A program made the position numbers and the translations under genes. A stretch of DNA of 64,000 nt from Rhodanobacteraceae bacterium (lineage in GTDB: Bacteria > Pseudomonadota > Gammaproteobacteria > Xanthomonadales > Xanthomonadaceae), in NCBI GenBank assembly GCA_024233975.1, contig JACKOX010000001.1:62001-126000 (forward strand). Direction: 5' to 3'. This document shows positions 54,126-61,901 of this stretch, piece by piece. Numbering within the stretch: position 1 is the stretch's first letter; every line of letters begins with the position of its first letter. The notes beneath the pieces were generated by a model. It searched no databases and was not told the origin of the DNA. It was given only the letters and a program-made list of their open reading frames with translations.

Positions 54126-56678
54126 TCAACCTCGGCCTGCGATGGCTGTGGACTTTCGAGCAGCGCCGTGAGCGCCTAAAGGACAGCCGTGGCCAGAACA
54201 GGAATCTCGACTTCCATGTACTTCTGGGCACCGATGGCCGGATCTCCGCCCATCGACGATGCCATGTCCGGCGTCGACCGAGCTGGATGAGCGCTGGAAC
54301 AGGCTCTGGCGCTCGCGCTGATCCAGGGCATCCCGCCCGCGAGTACGTGGCGCAGATTTCCGCATCTGCTGCGTCCGGGCCCTGCGCATCATCGCCAGCG
54401 CGGCGGCCCATTGCGCCTCGGTCACTCGCCCAGACAGCGAAGCGTGGATGTTCCTCTGTTCAGCGTCGCGGCCAACGATGTCCCGCGACCGGACCGGCGA
54501 CTCCCTGGCAGCGTCCAGCTCGCCCGCTGCCAGTTCGGCGCGACCCTGATTGTGCAGGACGATACCGGTCAACGCGTGATCCTCACCCACCGCCTGCAAC
54601 ATGGCGTCCACTGCCTCCGGATAGATGGCCAGCGCCTCCTGCACACGCCCCAGCAACTCCAGGGTCCGCGACAGGTTGTTGGCCGCTGTCGCGCGCTCGG
54701 CCACCGCCACATCCGGGCGTTCACGCAGGATCTCCAGCGCCCTGCGCGAGACCTGCTCAGCCTCGGCGAGCGATTCTGCGGTTCCGCGCCGTTGCAGCAA
54801 GGCACCGAGGTTATCGAGGTCAATCGCAAAGCTGACGCTGTTCTCGCCAAACCGCAGGCGGGTACTGGCAACCACTTCGCGCAGACTTTTCTCTGCCTCG
54901 TCGAGCTGTCCCGCCCGCGACTGTGCCATGGCGAGGTCCGATAAGGTATTGACCGACTCTGCATCGGACGTGTCGCCGGTAGTGCGCATCAACTGGACGG
55001 CCTCGGAAAGCTTCGAAGCGGCAGCCGCGTAGTCTCCAAACTCGTAAGCGACGCGCCCGCGGTAGCGCTGCAATGCACCTGCCAGCCGATTGTCCGACTG
55101 GCCCTTGAGCAATCCCTGCAGCTGATCAAGAGCCGCGGAGGCCGCATCGGGATCACCACGATAAAGCTCCAGCTCCGCGCGAATGACCAGCGCATCACTC
55201 AGCGCCTCGTCATCCTGATCCTCGCTCGCGGACTTGATGACTGCGGCAACGCGCGTCGCCGCATCGTCGTAGCGTTCATCCACCAGCGCGTTGCGAGCCA
55301 GCAGCCTTGCCGCTTCGCCATGTTCCGCACGATTACCCAGCAACTGGCGATCCAGCTCCAGGGCACGAGCCAGCGACGGCTCGGCATCGGCGTAGAGCTC
55401 CAGGCGGGTCTGCATGTCGCCCACCGTCTGCAGCAGTCGCTGCTCGACCGCAGGATCCAGTCGTCGTTTCTGCAGCTGGGCAGGCGCCTCGTGCAGCAGT
55501 TCTCGCGCGGTCACGGTCCCTTCCGGATAGGCGTAGGGATCAGCGGCCTGGAAGACGCTACCCAGCAGCGAGGTCACTTCCTCGGCACGGTCGCGTTCGC
55601 CGCGCGTCACGTCCAGTTGGACCGCCAGTCGCCAGACCAGCGCCGAGATCACCAGTAGCGCCAGCACGATGGCCACGCTGAGGTTGTGGTTGCGACGGAC
55701 GAAGCAGCCAAACCGATACGCCGCACCACCACCATAAGCCGACACCGGCTCGGCATCGCGCCAGCGCTGCAGGTCGTCGACCAGCGCCTGAACGCTTCCG
55801 TAGCGTCCTTCGCGATCCTCGCTGAGGGCGCGTGACGCGATGGCCCGAAGTTCGGCAGCGCGATGATGGGAGATCCGGATGCCGTCCGCAAACGGTAGCG
55901 TTGACGGGTCGAAGCGGGCCGATGGCGGCGACGTTGGCGCAAACTCGCCACTCAGCCCCGGGCGGAATCGCTGGCCGCTCAGCAGTTCGGCCATCAGCAC
56001 GCCCATCGCGTAGACGTCGCTGCGCGTATCAAGCTCCGCCTGCCGCTCGAACTGTTCGGGACTCATGTAACCGGGCGTTCCACCGTCGACGGCCGCGTTG
56101 CTGCCAATTGATCGAGCAATGCCGAAATCGATGAGCTTTGGCGTCGGCTGTCCATCGACATCGGTGATGAGGACGTTCGACGGCTTCAGGTCGCAGTGCA
56201 GCAGGCCGCGCTGATGCGCATGGGCCAGAGCGCGACCGATCTCCTGCAGGATGCGAATACGCGTCTGCAGCCCAGGGGCGTGCTCGGAAAGCCAGGCATT
56301 GAGGGCGACGCCCCTGACGTATTCCATGACGAAGAACAGTTCGCCCTCGGGCGTCGCTCCGGCATCGAACAGCTGCGCGATCCCCGGATGGCGCATGCGA
56401 GCCAGCGCCTGGCGCTCCATCTCGAAACGCAGGCGATGCTCGGGGTCCGGGGAGCGCCAGCGCATGATCTTGATCGCGACCTGTCGCGTCACCGCGCCGG
56501 ATTGCTCCGCGAGGAACACGCGACCCATGCCGCCCTGGCCAAGCTCGCGCAGCAGCAGGAAGCGGCCGAAACGGCGGCCGGTGAAATCCTCAGCGCTGGC
56601 ATCGGGAGACCGGGCCAACGATTCGGTGAGATCGACCAGTTCGGTGGCGACGTCGTCGTCCGGCGGCGTGGTGCTCAT
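54126..56678 (-). CDS. Ser/Thr protein kinase with TPR repeats, coupled to the FHA activator
   Basis: 850 residues from the ATG at 56678, which overlaps the preceding stop as ATGA. Kinase domain 35-300: Gly loop GQGGMG, Lys70 in VAIK, catalytic loop HCDLKPSN at 161-168, DFG at 184-186. The Arg normally before the catalytic Asp (HRD) is Cys here, so it is a non-RD kinase; the Asp is intact. A transmembrane helix (NLSVAIVLALLVISALVWRLAV) lies near 330-352, followed by TPR-like repeats to the end (EPSLARALELDRQLL, YDDAATRVAAVIK, AQSRAGQLDEAEKSLREVVAS). Together with the FHA protein it likely forms a phosphothreonine switch. Confidence 0.92.
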   Translation of the reverse strand: MSTTPPDDDVATELVDLTESLARSPDASAEDFTGRRFGRFLLLRELGQGGMGRVFLAEQSGAVTRQVAIKIMRWRSPDPEHRLRFEMERQALARMRHPGIAQLFDAGATPEGELFFVMEYVRGVALNAWLSEHAPGLQTRIRILQEIGRALAHAHQRGLLHCDLKPSNVLITDVDGQPTPKLIDFGIARSIGSNAAVDGGTPGYMSPEQFERQAELDTRSDVYAMGVLMAELLSGQRFRPGLSGEFAPTSPPSARFDPSTLPFADGIRISHHRAAELRAIASRALSEDREGRYGSVQALVDDLQRWRDAEPVSAYGGGAAYRFGCFVRRNHNLSVAIVLALLVISALVWRLAVQLDVTRGERDRAEEVTSLLGSVFQAADPYAYPEGTVTARELLHEAPAQLQKRRLDPAVEQRLLQTVGDMQTRLELYADAEPSLARALELDRQLLGNRAEHGEAARLLARNALVDERYDDAATRVAAVIKSASEDQDDEALSDALVIRAELELYRGDPDAASAALDQLQGLLKGQSDNRLAGALQRYRGRVAYEFGDYAAAASKLSEAVQLMRTTGDTSDAESVNTLSDLAMAQSRAGQLDEAEKSLREVVASTRLRFGENSVSFAIDLDNLGALLQRRGTAESLAEAEQVSRRALEILRERPDVAVAERATAANNLSRTLELLGRVQEALAIYPEAVDAMLQAVGEDHALTGIVLHNQGRAELAAGELDAARESPVRSRDIVGRDAEQRNIHASLSGRVTEAQWAAALAMMRRARTQQMRKSAPRTRGRDALDQRERQSLFQRSSSSVDAGHGIVDGRRSGHRCPEVHGSRDSCSGHGCPLGAHGAARKSTAIAGRG

Positions 56679-58405
56679 GGCGCCGTCACCTCGTCGTCGG
56701 CACGGCCAATGTCGTGTTCCTTGAGCTTCTTGTAGTACGTGGTCTTGCCGATGCCCAGCCGGGTCCATGCCTGCTCCGCATCACCCTCCGCCGCCTCGAT
56801 GGCACGCAGGATGGCGCGGTGCTCGGCCTGGGCGGCGGCTTCGGCGAGCGTGACCGGCGCTTCGTCTTCGCGCTGGTCAACAACTACCGGTGTGCCACTT
56901 CCGACGCCACGCAGCCGTGGTGGCAGGTGCTGGCGATCCAGCGCATCGCCATCGGCCAGCAACGCGGTGGCGCTGTGAATGGCTTGCCTTAGCTCGCGCA
57001 CGTTGCCGGGCCAGTCGGCCGCCTGCAGGTCGCGCAGCGCGGCCTCGGTGATGCCCGGACTGCGGATGCCGGATTCGGCCAGCGCCTCGTGGAAGAAGTG
57101 GATGGCCAGCGGCGAGATGTCGATGCGACGCTCACGCAGCGGCGGAATCCGCGCCTCGAAACCGGCGATGCGATGGAACAGGTCGAGGCGGAACTCGCCG
57201 GCGGCCACCGCCTGCTGCAGGTCGCGATGGGTGGCGCTGACCAGCCGCACGTCGACGTCGATCAGCGCGCGTCCACCAACGCGATGGATGCGGCCGTCCT
57301 CCAGCGCGCGCAGCAGACGCACCTGTGTCTCCGCCGGCATGTCGCCCAGTTCGTCGAGGAACAAGGTGCCGCCATCGGCACGCTCGAATACGCCCGGCCT
57401 TTCGGCAACGCCAGTCGCGGCGCCCTTCTCCACGCCGAACAGTTCGGCTTCCAGCAGGTCGCGGGGCAGCGCCGCACAGTTGATGGCCACGAACGGCCCG
57501 CTGGCACGTGGGGAGCAGGCATGGATCCAGCGCGCCATCACGTCCTTGCCGACGCCGGTTTCGCCCAGCAGCAGAATGGCGACGCGACTCCTCGCCAATC
57601 GCGCCAGCGCATCCATCTGTCGACGCAGGCCTGGATCGGCCGTTGCCACGCCCGGCAGCGCGGGTGGCGTCGATGGCGTTTTCGCTGCGTGGGGATCGGG
57701 GCTTGAATTCGACGCCTCCGGAAACCAGGCCAGCCAGTTGGCGGCCAGTTCAGCCAGTCCGGCATGACGCTGGCGGCTTCCCGTCGACGCCCGGATCGCA
57801 TGGCGCCCGTCATCGGCCAGCGCCTCCGTGGCCTGTTCCGGGTCACCCGCCGCCGCGATCACCACGCCGGCAGCGGATCCATCCAGATGCACGACCTGCA
57901 GCGCGTCGACATCAAGCACCTCGCGAATGGCGGCGATGCGCCGGTTCAGCGCGGCGGGGAAATCCGCCGGCGACGCCCACAACGCGTCGCGAAGCCGCTC
58001 GCGCAGCGTGAGCAATTGCGTGCCTTCGTCGATGACGGGTGCTGCCGTCGTCGGCGCAGCCTGTTCGCCGGTGCGATAGGCGAGGCCATCCAGTTCGGTG
58101 TCGGCTTCGGTGATACGCAGCAGCAGCGGTCCGGCCTGTAGCGTCGCCCCGTGGCGAACGGCGGCGCGCTGGACCGCCATTCCGTCGATCCGCGTCCCGT
58201 TGGTGGAACCCAGATCCTCGATCAGCACGCCACCGGAGGGCAGCACCTCCAGCAGCACGTGCTCGCGCGACAGGCCATTGAGCGGCGCGCGCACCTCGCA
58301 GTCCGCGCCCCGGCCCAGCCGATGCCGGCCGACGTCCAGCTGCCGCCGCGACAACTCGACGCCCGATGGCTCCAGTACCTCCAGATGCACGCGGATGCGC
58401 TGCAT
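56675..58405 (-). CDS. FHA-domain sigma-54-type transcriptional activator (enhancer-binding protein)
   Basis: 576 residues. FHA domain about 25-95 (GRHRLGRGADCEVRAPLNGLSREH, GSTNGTRIDG), a phosphothreonine reader. Linker about 100-255 (no known sensor). AAA+ domain: Walker A GETGVGKD at 281-288, GAATGV at 328-333 in place of the GAFTGA loop, Walker B TLFLDE, sensor II region. C-terminal Fis-type helix-turn-helix (AEHRAILRAIEAAEGDAEQAWTRLGIGKTTYYKKLK). The normal GAFTGA Phe is Ala and the last Ala is Val, so contact with sigma-54 may be altered. It is encoded divergent from the secreted protein with a sigma-54-type promoter, and its stop overlaps the kinase start. Confidence 0.92.
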   Translation of the reverse strand: MQRIRVHLEVLEPSGVELSRRQLDVGRHRLGRGADCEVRAPLNGLSREHVLLEVLPSGGVLIEDLGSTNGTRIDGMAVQRAAVRHGATLQAGPLLLRITEADTELDGLAYRTGEQAAPTTAAPVIDEGTQLLTLRERLRDALWASPADFPAALNRRIAAIREVLDVDALQVVHLDGSAAGVVIAAAGDPEQATEALADDGRHAIRASTGSRQRHAGLAELAANWLAWFPEASNSSPDPHAAKTPSTPPALPGVATADPGLRRQMDALARLARSRVAILLLGETGVGKDVMARWIHACSPRASGPFVAINCAALPRDLLEAELFGVEKGAATGVAERPGVFERADGGTLFLDELGDMPAETQVRLLRALEDGRIHRVGGRALIDVDVRLVSATHRDLQQAVAAGEFRLDLFHRIAGFEARIPPLRERRIDISPLAIHFFHEALAESGIRSPGITEAALRDLQAADWPGNVRELRQAIHSATALLADGDALDRQHLPPRLRGVGSGTPVVVDQREDEAPVTLAEAAAQAEHRAILRAIEAAEGDAEQAWTRLGIGKTTYYKKLKEHDIGRADDEVTAP

Positions 58406-58447
58406 GCCCGAATCCCCAACCCGTCAGGCCGCCAGCGTAACGCGTGA

Positions 58448-58463
58448 GTTCGCGTTTGCGAAC
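58448..58463. promoter_or_regulatory. Upstream activator palindrome, module 1, site a
   Basis: GTTCG-N6-CGAAC palindrome (spacer CGTTTG), 99 bp before the sigma-54-type TGGCAC at 58547 and 43 bp before the start of the FHA activator gene, so it could also serve autoregulation. A matching site lies at 61751. Confidence 0.75.
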
Positions 58464-58489
58464 CCGGCCACGTTCAACGGATGCATCTC

Positions 58490-58505
58490 GTTCGACTTCG
58501 CGAAC
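58490..58505. promoter_or_regulatory. Upstream activator palindrome, module 1, site b
   Basis: GTTCG-N6-CGAAC palindrome (spacer ACTTCG), exactly 42 bp (four helical turns) after site a, so both sites lie on the same face of the DNA. Matching site at 61793. Confidence 0.75.
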
Positions 58506-58515
58506 GACAAAAAGG

Positions 58516-58528
58516 TAACCGATTGAAA
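58516..58528 (-). promoter_or_regulatory. IHF-like site, module 1
   Basis: Read on the minus strand the 13 bases are TTTCAATCGGTTA, one mismatch to the IHF consensus WATCAA-N4-TTR. Lies between the activator palindromes and the sigma-54-type promoter, the standard place for a DNA bend. The copy at 61819 matches the consensus fully. Confidence 0.5.
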
Positions 58529-58546
58529 TTATTGCAGTTGAAAAGT

Positions 58547-58562
58547 TGGCACGGGACTTGGA
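58547..58562 (+). promoter_or_regulatory. Sigma-54-type promoter, module 1
   Basis: TGGCAC at -24 and TTGGA at -12 separated by GGGAC. The consensus is TGGCAC-N5-TTGCW, so the -12 GC is GG here; the preceding T and the following AATGA are shared with module 2. Drives the secreted protein at 58786; start of transcription would be near 58573. Confidence 0.7.
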
Positions 58563-58569
58563 ATGACAC

Positions 58570-58778
58570 CAGCAATTCCACGTGAAAAACCGCCGCCTTG
58601 CGCCGAACCCGGCCTGACGCCCCACCCGAGCGACAACAGGCATCAGCATCCGGCAATCCAGCGTGGTCAGGTCATCACTCTGATGGTAGCGCCTTATCCG
58701 AAGGTGAACCCGCCGACCAGCGAACTTCGCCCCTCCCGCAGCCGAATCCCCGCCCCTTTTGCCAGCACATTCCACGTG
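58570..58778. repeat. Leader segment bounded by imperfect 15/16-bp direct repeats
   Basis: CAGCAATTCCACGTG at 58570-58584 recurs as CAGCACATTCCACGTG at 58763-58778. In the second module the sequence runs from promoter to ATG with about 25 bases of leader; here about 190 extra bases separate them. Removing one repeat and the intervening DNA would restore a short leader before the ATG at 58786, so the segment looks like an insertion or tandem duplication in the 5' UTR. Confidence 0.55.
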
Positions 58779-58785
58779 CCACGCC

Positions 58786-61530
58786 ATGTGGCTCGCCTTA
58801 ATTCCTCTGTCCGCTGTCCAGGCGGCGAACGTCCTAGTCACGTCGAACGCCGATACCCTTGCCAACGATGGCGCCTGTACCTTGCGCGAGGCACTCGAGA
58901 ACACGGATGCCGACGCACAGATCTGGAACGACTGCACGGGCGACTACGGCCCGGACCAGATTCTCATACAGTCAGGCCTTCCACCGATCGAGCTGGGGAG
59001 CCGTCTTGAACTGACAAGGCCTGCGACGCTGACCGGACCCAGCGGTGGCCAGACTATTCGACCTGCTGCGGGGATGACGGATCAGTTGCTCTGGATTGCA
59101 CCGTCAACCGACGGTGACTTCGTGCTGGAACGACTGGTGTTCGAAGGCGCAAGACTCAACAAGCCTGGTGACATTGGCGACTGCGCCAACAATGGTGGGG
59201 CTGTATGTGTCTTCACGCTGTACAAGACCATCGATGTCGTCATGCGGGAAATGACGTTTCGAGACAACCGCGTCGTAGACCTCGACCCCACCAACGCCAA
59301 TGGTGGCGGGGCTCTGTACGTCCGGGCACTTGCTGGATCGTCCGTACGGATCGAGAACAGCCTGTTTCAGAACAATCGGCTCACGGATGACAACGGCGAT
59401 TCGACCAGAGGCTACGGCGGCGCCATCCGGATGCTGTCGCCGCTGACGATAACTCAGAGCCTGTTCGTCAACAATCTGGCGACCGCGATACCCGATGGGG
59501 CGGCCGGTGCGGTCTACTCGCTCGGCGGTGACCTGACCATCAGCAAGTCCACTTTCAGCGCAAACGCAAGCACGATCAGTGGAAGTGCGATTGCCGCCAG
59601 TCAGGCAAATGTCTTGGTGCTTGATTCCCTGTTCGACGCAAACGACGGAAGTGACAGTGTGATGGCTGCTTCTGGCGAATCGAAGTACTTCACGCTGGCA
59701 AATTCGATGTTCAGCAACAATCACGCGCGCGCCCTTTCTCTGCATGGATACGCCCATGCATCGATCAGCGGATCAACCATTGCCAGCAATCAAGCTATCG
59801 ACAGCGTCGCAGGCATGTTTGCCCGAAATACAAACGTCACCATCACCTCGAGCACCTTCGCCGACAACTACAGCAGCGCGGGTGGTGACGGAATTGGCGC
59901 AGCGACTGCTGCCATTTCACTGGACAACACGACACTGCTGCTGGAAGACAGCTCATTGATCGGCAATGACACCGAAGCCAACGCCGGGGAAGGCGCATCC
60001 GGCATAGAGGCACTGGACTCACAGGTCACGATCCGCAACAGCGTGCTGGCCAACACGCAGTTCGGCGAAGCCAACCTCTGGCGTCGAGGCAGCACGGTAC
60101 TGAACATGAGCCACAGCCTGCTCACCCCGCCCGACACCTCGGGCGAGATCAATGGCAGCAACAGCAACAATGTCTTCACTGCAGTGGCGGCGTTCGGCTT
60201 GCTGGGTGACTACGGCTGCGCTACGCCGATCGGACATCTTGGTGATCGCTGCGTGTCGATGCGGCCACATTCCTCATTTGCCACGCCGATCATCGACAGC
60301 GGCAGTTCAAGCAACGCCTATGACCAGCGCGGCCCGGGCTTTCCCCGCAATGACGGGAACGGCAGCGACATGGGCGCCTTCGAACTGCAGCCCCCGTTGG
60401 TAGCATTCGACACTGCTTCGCAGGCGTTGACCGAGGGCAATAGCGGAACCACCACGTTCAGCTACACGCTGCGCCGCAATGGGGACCTCCGTGGCAGCAC
60501 GCTGGTCAGCTGGCAAACGTTCGGAAACGGCGCGTCACCCGCGGATGCCAGTGATTTCGGCAGTCCGACCATGCCCTTCGGCAGCGCGTTCTTTGCCGAA
60601 GACCAGCGCGACACCGTGATCAACATCCAGGTACAGGGCGATACAGCGACGGAAAGTGACGAGGGTTTCCGGGTCCAGCTCACCCAGATCACCGATGGAC
60701 AACCTGGTGCGGCGAACAGTGCCACGGGAACCATCATCAATGACGATGCGACGTTCGTGATACCGACCTTGTCACTGAACGCAATCCAGGTCGACCAGCC
60801 CGAAGGCAGCATCGGCTTCTACAGCACGCACCGGTTCCGCGTTACCCGCAGCCAGGACACCAGCGGCTTCTGCAGCTTTGCGCTCGATCTGGCTGGAGCC
60901 GGCGCAGATCCGATTGAAGCAAATGACCTGTTTGACACCACGCTCGGCATCGGCGGAACGCACCAAATGGGGCCCGGCGATACGACCACCGACATCGAGG
61001 TACATATTGCCGCCGACGCCGAATTCGAGGGTGACGAAGGCTTCAGCCTGACCCTGGTCAATGCGTCAGGCTGCGTGACCAGCCTGAACACCAAGACAGC
61101 CTACAGCACGGTCGTCAATGACGATTCGCTGTTCAGCATCCAGTCGGCCAACGCTGTGCTCGCTGAAGGAGATGCCGGCAGCACGACGTTCTCGTTCATG
61201 ATCAATCGCAGCGGCCCGGTCGACCACGCCGCAACCGTCAGCTGGTCGGTCAACGGCAGCGGCGCACATCCGGTCGATGCCGCCGACTTCGATGGCAATG
61301 CTCTGCCGTCCGGTCAGGTCAGCATGCCACCGGGCGTCATCGGCATACCACTGTCGATCAACGTCGCTGGCGACCTCACCCAGGAAAACGACGAAGACTT
61401 CCGCATTCAGCTTGGCAATCCGCGCAGCGGTGGCTCGATCGATCCACTGAACGACTCGCGAATCGGCATCATCGTCGACGACGACGATCCGCTCGCCGGC
61501 GCGAGGATCTTCGACAACGGCTTCGAGTGA
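58786..61530 (+). CDS. Large secreted beta-helix protein with Calx-beta-like domains and NGFE tail
   Basis: 914 residues from the ATG at 58786 (signal peptide MWLALIPLSAVQAAN, short and without a basic n-region; a TTG nine codons earlier is the alternative, and neither has a good ribosome site). Mature start LVTSNADTLANDGACTLREALENTDA is the CSLREA cap. Residues about 100-540 are beta-helix rungs (LTISKSTFSANASTISGSAI, ITSSTFADNYSSAGGDGI, VTIRNSVLANTQ). The last third has three Calx-beta-like domains (LTEGNSGTTTFSYTLRRNG..., RFRVTRSQDTSGFC..., LAEGDAGSTTFSFMINRSG...) that may bind calcium. Ends IFDNGFE. Transcribed from the sigma-54-type promoter at 58547, next to the FHA activator gene. Confidence 0.88.
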   Translation: MWLALIPLSAVQAANVLVTSNADTLANDGACTLREALENTDADAQIWNDCTGDYGPDQILIQSGLPPIELGSRLELTRPATLTGPSGGQTIRPAAGMTDQLLWIAPSTDGDFVLERLVFEGARLNKPGDIGDCANNGGAVCVFTLYKTIDVVMREMTFRDNRVVDLDPTNANGGGALYVRALAGSSVRIENSLFQNNRLTDDNGDSTRGYGGAIRMLSPLTITQSLFVNNLATAIPDGAAGAVYSLGGDLTISKSTFSANASTISGSAIAASQANVLVLDSLFDANDGSDSVMAASGESKYFTLANSMFSNNHARALSLHGYAHASISGSTIASNQAIDSVAGMFARNTNVTITSSTFADNYSSAGGDGIGAATAAISLDNTTLLLEDSSLIGNDTEANAGEGASGIEALDSQVTIRNSVLANTQFGEANLWRRGSTVLNMSHSLLTPPDTSGEINGSNSNNVFTAVAAFGLLGDYGCATPIGHLGDRCVSMRPHSSFATPIIDSGSSSNAYDQRGPGFPRNDGNGSDMGAFELQPPLVAFDTASQALTEGNSGTTTFSYTLRRNGDLRGSTLVSWQTFGNGASPADASDFGSPTMPFGSAFFAEDQRDTVINIQVQGDTATESDEGFRVQLTQITDGQPGAANSATGTIINDDATFVIPTLSLNAIQVDQPEGSIGFYSTHRFRVTRSQDTSGFCSFALDLAGAGADPIEANDLFDTTLGIGGTHQMGPGDTTTDIEVHIAADAEFEGDEGFSLTLVNASGCVTSLNTKTAYSTVVNDDSLFSIQSANAVLAEGDAGSTTFSFMINRSGPVDHAATVSWSVNGSGAHPVDAADFDGNALPSGQVSMPPGVIGIPLSINVAGDLTQENDEDFRIQLGNPRSGGSIDPLNDSRIGIIVDDDDPLAGARIFDNGFE

Positions 61531-61750
61531 GCCCGCACTCGCCCCGGATCCTCGCCACAGACGTCCAGACTCGTTGCACACGGACCATGACATGCCCGGA
61601 ACACGCGCCTTGCCTGCGAGGCGCCAGTCAGCTGCTTGAAGCAATCCATCGACGATCTGACGGGCTCGTGCAACGGATCACGCTGGAGCCCGTTCCCAAT
61701 GCGGGTATGGAAGTGACGCTGACACAGCAATCGTCTGGCCTGCATCCACC

Positions 61751-61766
61751 GTTCGCATTTCCGAAC
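61751..61766. promoter_or_regulatory. Upstream activator palindrome, module 2, site a
   Basis: GTTCG-N6-CGAAC palindrome (spacer CATTTC), 99 bp before the TGGCAC at 61850, exactly as in module 1. Lies in the intergenic region after the 61530 stop. Confidence 0.75.
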
Positions 61767-61792
61767 CCATCGACGCCACCAAGGTGAAAGTC

Positions 61793-61808
61793 GTTCGCCA
61801 ACGCGAAC
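61793..61808. promoter_or_regulatory. Upstream activator palindrome, module 2, site b
   Basis: GTTCG-N6-CGAAC palindrome (spacer CCAACG), 42 bp after site a, exactly as in module 1. Confidence 0.75.
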
Positions 61809-61818
61809 ATCAAAAACC

Positions 61819-61831
61819 TAACGCATTGATT
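61819..61831 (-). promoter_or_regulatory. IHF-like site, module 2
   Basis: On the minus strand AATCAATGCGTTA, a full match to the IHF consensus WATCAA-N4-TTR, at the same offset (31 bp before TGGCAC) as the site in module 1. Confidence 0.6.
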
Positions 61832-61849
61832 TTCATAGATGCCAACAGT

Positions 61850-61865
61850 TGGCACGGGACTTGGA
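61850..61865 (+). promoter_or_regulatory. Sigma-54-type promoter, module 2
   Basis: TGGCAC-N5-TTGGA, identical to module 1 including the GGGAC spacer and the flanks AGT and ATGA. Drives the gene at 61902; start of transcription near 61876 gives a short leader. Confidence 0.7.
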
Positions 61866-61901
61866 ATGAGATCCAGCATCCCACCACGAAGAACCACCGC
61901 C

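Noticed and set aside
51600..54179. 859-codon open frame on the plus strand
   Set aside because: Mirror frame of the OmpA-like gene; its His/Asp/Val richness comes from repeats on the other strand.
58598..58801. Short plus-strand frame starting at a TTG in the leader of the 58786 gene
   Set aside because: Its start aligns with the ATG of the second module-controlled gene, but the translation has no signal peptide, is Pro/Arg-rich and ends at 58801; probably a relic of the leader insertion.
57912..58937. 341-codon minus-strand frame spanning the FHA activator start and the leader region
   Set aside because: Overlaps the activator N-terminus in another frame and the sigma-54-type module; no family motif.
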